A stretch of DNA of 19,378 nt from Apiotrichum sp. Y4204. Lineage: Eukaryota > Basidiomycota > Tremellomycetes > Trichosporonales > Trichosporonaceae. Made by a program: the position numbers and the translations under genes. The DNA lies in contig JAMYHL010000168.1 of assembly GCA_025531455.1 (NCBI GenBank), forward strand, positions 1 through 19,378, in the 5' to 3' direction. The notes beneath the pieces are model-generated. The model saw only the letters and a program-made list of their open reading frames with translations, did not search any database and was not told where the DNA came from. Each line of letters starts with the position of its first letter. Position 1 is the first letter of the stretch. Shown here one piece after another: positions 17,878 through 19,378 of the stretch.

Positions 17878-18156
17878 AAGAGGGGGTGTCGGATCCTAAG
17901 GGCGTGGACGCTCCGAGGGATCCCCACTCGCATCTAACGGCGAAGTCGTCAGTGAGTACTCGCGGAACGTGGACAACAGCGAACAAGATTGACTCAGGCA
18001 AGAACTACGGCGTAGCTATGGACGTGATCGTGATAGAGACGAGAATAAAGCCTTACGGCTTCCTCTACTGGTCCTCCCGGTATATGTAGTCCTGTAAGAG
18101 CCGCCGTTGCGGTATTCTATCGAATGTCCGTCGAATGGATCGAATGATCGTCGACA
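17878..18156 (+). mobile_element. LTR-like block with polypurine tract, probable 3' end of a decayed LTR retrotransposon
   Basis: A polypurine tract (AAGAGGGGG, 17878-17886) directly precedes TGTCGG at 17887. The block ends TCGTCGACA at 18156, giving perfect 5-bp inverted ends TGTCG...CGACA over 270 bp, as in LTRs (TG...CA rule). AATAAA occurs inside at about 18044-18049. The internal side (17802-17877) shows no recognisable polymerase domain and abuts the tandem array. No matching 5' LTR is visible in the window, so a target-site duplication cannot be tested. I infer an LTR adjoining truncated internal sequence; the element's family is unknown. Confidence 0.5.
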
Positions 18157-18755
18157 CCGCGTGGGTTCCACGTGTCGGTTGGGTACCGTGGTGGCACTTG
18201 GGCGCATGCTGTGTGGCGGATCTTACATCACCCCGGGGGGCCACTCCTGAGTTCCCACGAAGGGCGCAGCGAACGGTTGCAATGTGGTGAGCAGGCGTTT
18301 ATTGTTCGTGGGGGCGTGTGTGATGATGTGACGCAGGATGAAGTATTTTTGATGATGCGAGCGATGCCCTGTGGTGCGACACACACGCCAAGAGCCTCGT
18401 GTGAGCACAATTGCTGATACCATATCCGTCCGAGCGGTATTCGAGGGGATGCACACTGCGAGGCGATGCACGGGCGCACCTCGTTGGTGACGATCGTGTG
18501 TGTGCCAAGCCGCGCCCGCCGTGCGAAGTACACGCCAAGTTGCGCCCGACGGCCTCGAGGATGCGGGATGGAGGATGAGAATAGCGGAGATGTGTGGATC
18601 GAGTGGCGAGAAGGACGATGTTGTGAGAAAGAGTGTTGCGAATGATGAGAGCAGAATGATCGTTCGTCGAGCATAAAAGAAGGAGCCTAGAGCGGCAACT
18701 CCCTCCTTTTCCCCAACTGTTCTCATTTCTTCACGCCAACTGTCATACAGTCGTG
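18157..18755. promoter_or_regulatory. Upstream region of the Lys-rich protein gene
   Basis: About 600 bp between the LTR-like block and the ATG at 18756. A TATA-like CATAAAAG at 18672-18679, followed by a pyrimidine-rich leader (CTCCCTCCTTTTCCCC, then TTCTCATTTCTTC), forms a convincing fungal promoter. A degenerate direct repeat (CCAAGCCGCGCCCGCCG at about 18506 and CCAAGTTGCGCCCGACG at about 18535) is also present. The large minus-strand frame at 18223-18807 is a shadow, with no domain. Confidence 0.5.
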
Positions 18756-19355
18756 ATGCTCCCCACTGCCGACCCCGCCCCCACTGTCCCTGCCACTGCG
18801 GAGCCATCCGGCTCGCAGACGACTTCGACTGGCGGTGCTTCTCAGGAGGCGCCTGCTTCGGTGTCCACGGACGCCACTGTTGTCGTGGTTGATGATGATT
18901 GTGAGTGCTTGGGCTAGAGGCGAGTTGCTAACATGAAGCCGCCCCTAAGAAGGACAAAGGCAAGGGCCGCGCCCGCGCCAAGTCCGTTCCCGCGACGACC
19001 GAGGAGAAGGAGGCCGCCCCCGCGAAGACCGAGGCTGAGAAAGCCCGCGAGAAGGCCAAGGCCAAGGTGCTGGAGAAGGCGAGGGCGAAGGAGAAGGAGA
19101 AGGCCGCCCGCAAGTCCGAGCGTGCTGCCAAACGGGCGCGCGTTGTTGAGGACAGCGACGAGGACGACCTTTTTAACCCGTTCCCCGACCCCATTCCGAT
19201 GCCCGACGATGACTTTGGCCCGATCACCCTCCTCTCTGGCGCCGTTGGTGCCGGTGTCATGTTCGACGCCTCTAACGTTGGTGAGAAGAAGCCCCTCCCT
19301 ATCCCTATCCATATTGTATGTTCCCGCAGGGGGGGTGTGGGACAAAATCCCGTAG
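18756..19355 (+). CDS. Lys/Ala/Glu-rich (KEKE-type) protein of unknown function
   Basis: Exons 18756-18900, 18939-19280 and 19330-19355 (introns 38 and 49 nt) give 170 aa. The N-terminus (1-48) is Pro/Ser/Thr/Ala-rich and ends in VVVVDDD. Residues 49 to about 117 are a charged stretch with repeated EKA, AKAK and EKEKAA groups, probably helical or coiled-coil. An acidic patch EDSDEDDLF follows, then a Pro/Asp-rich segment and a short hydrophobic stretch (ITLLSGAVGAGVMF). The TATA box and leader upstream support the start. With the acceptor at 19329 the protein ends GGVWDKIP. If the acceptor is instead CCGTAG at 19350-19355, the frame stays open to the window edge and the gene would be truncated here. 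I do not recognise the family; a nuclear or chromatin role, or the coat-like protein of a mobile element, would be guesses. Confidence 0.6.
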
Positions 19356-19378
19356 GGGTCAAGCTGTCCCGGACCCCA

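Noticed and set aside
18174..18755. Second LTR starting TGTCGG and ending near the ATG of the Lys-rich gene
   Set aside because: It lacks similarity to the 17887-18156 block, has no matching CGACA end, and no primer-binding site follows; an ordinary promoter explains the TATA box and leader.
18223..18807. 194-codon minus-strand frame
   Set aside because: It runs antisense through the promoter and first exon of the Lys-rich gene, with no domain or conserved pattern.
18914..19362. Minus-strand frames of 143-144 codons opposite the Lys-rich gene
   Set aside because: They are shadows of the strongly biased AAG/GAG/GCC codons of the plus-strand exon.

Overview
The window is nuclear DNA of a basidiomycete yeast-like fungus, most likely a tremellomycete (an inference from gene content and intron style; no species marker is present). 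Genes are dense and multi-exonic. Introns have GT(G/A)(A/C)GT-type donors, CTNA(C/T)-like branch sites very close to the acceptor, and are extremely short: by my reading 24 of 33 inferred introns are 31-41 nt. No bacterial-style features, tRNA or rRNA genes, or CRISPR were seen.

Layout. 1-127: open minus-strand N-terminal reading frame running off the left edge (weak). 655-1792 (+): PRA1/Yip3 family protein, 4 exons. 1793-3111: GT-rich spacer with a cysteine-rich, metallothionein-like frame (2462-2848) and a perfect hairpin. 3112-3786 (+): intrinsically disordered protein with two PPxY motifs and an acidic D/T/S tract. 3787-5175: spacer, apparently decayed, ending in an orphan C-terminal fragment of a ferric reductase (5176-5394). 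5673-7282 (-): amino acid permease (AAAP family), 6 exons. 8015-8499 (-): small cupin, 4 exons including one of 15 nt. 8929-10994 (+): Baeyer-Villiger-type flavin monooxygenase, 9 exons. 11812-14408 (+): Zn2Cys6 transcription factor, 12 exons. 14602-16469 (-): full-length ferric-chelate reductase. 17086-17801: tandem array of a 162/163-bp unit with alternating A/B variants. 17878-18156: polypurine tract plus a 270-bp LTR-like block with TGTCG...CGACA ends. 18756-19355 (+): Lys/Ala/Glu-rich protein of unknown function, 3 exons, at the right edge.

How the parts may work together. The cupin and the monooxygenase are divergently transcribed from a 429-bp promoter holding three inverted repeats with CGG/CCG half-sites, the class of site that Zn2Cys6 proteins bind; a Zn2Cys6 regulator lies directly downstream of the monooxygenase. 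This looks like a small self-regulated oxidation cassette (ketone or ester metabolism, substrate unknown). The permease on one side has three copies of a GGGGCTCC core just upstream of its start, one inside a 20-bp palindrome. An intact ferric reductase, a ferric reductase fragment and a Cys-rich frame preceded by a copper-element-like heptamer give a weaker metal-related theme. The right end is repeat-rich.

All exon joins were inferred by eye from reading frame, splice signals and remembered family consensus; none was checked against transcripts or databases.
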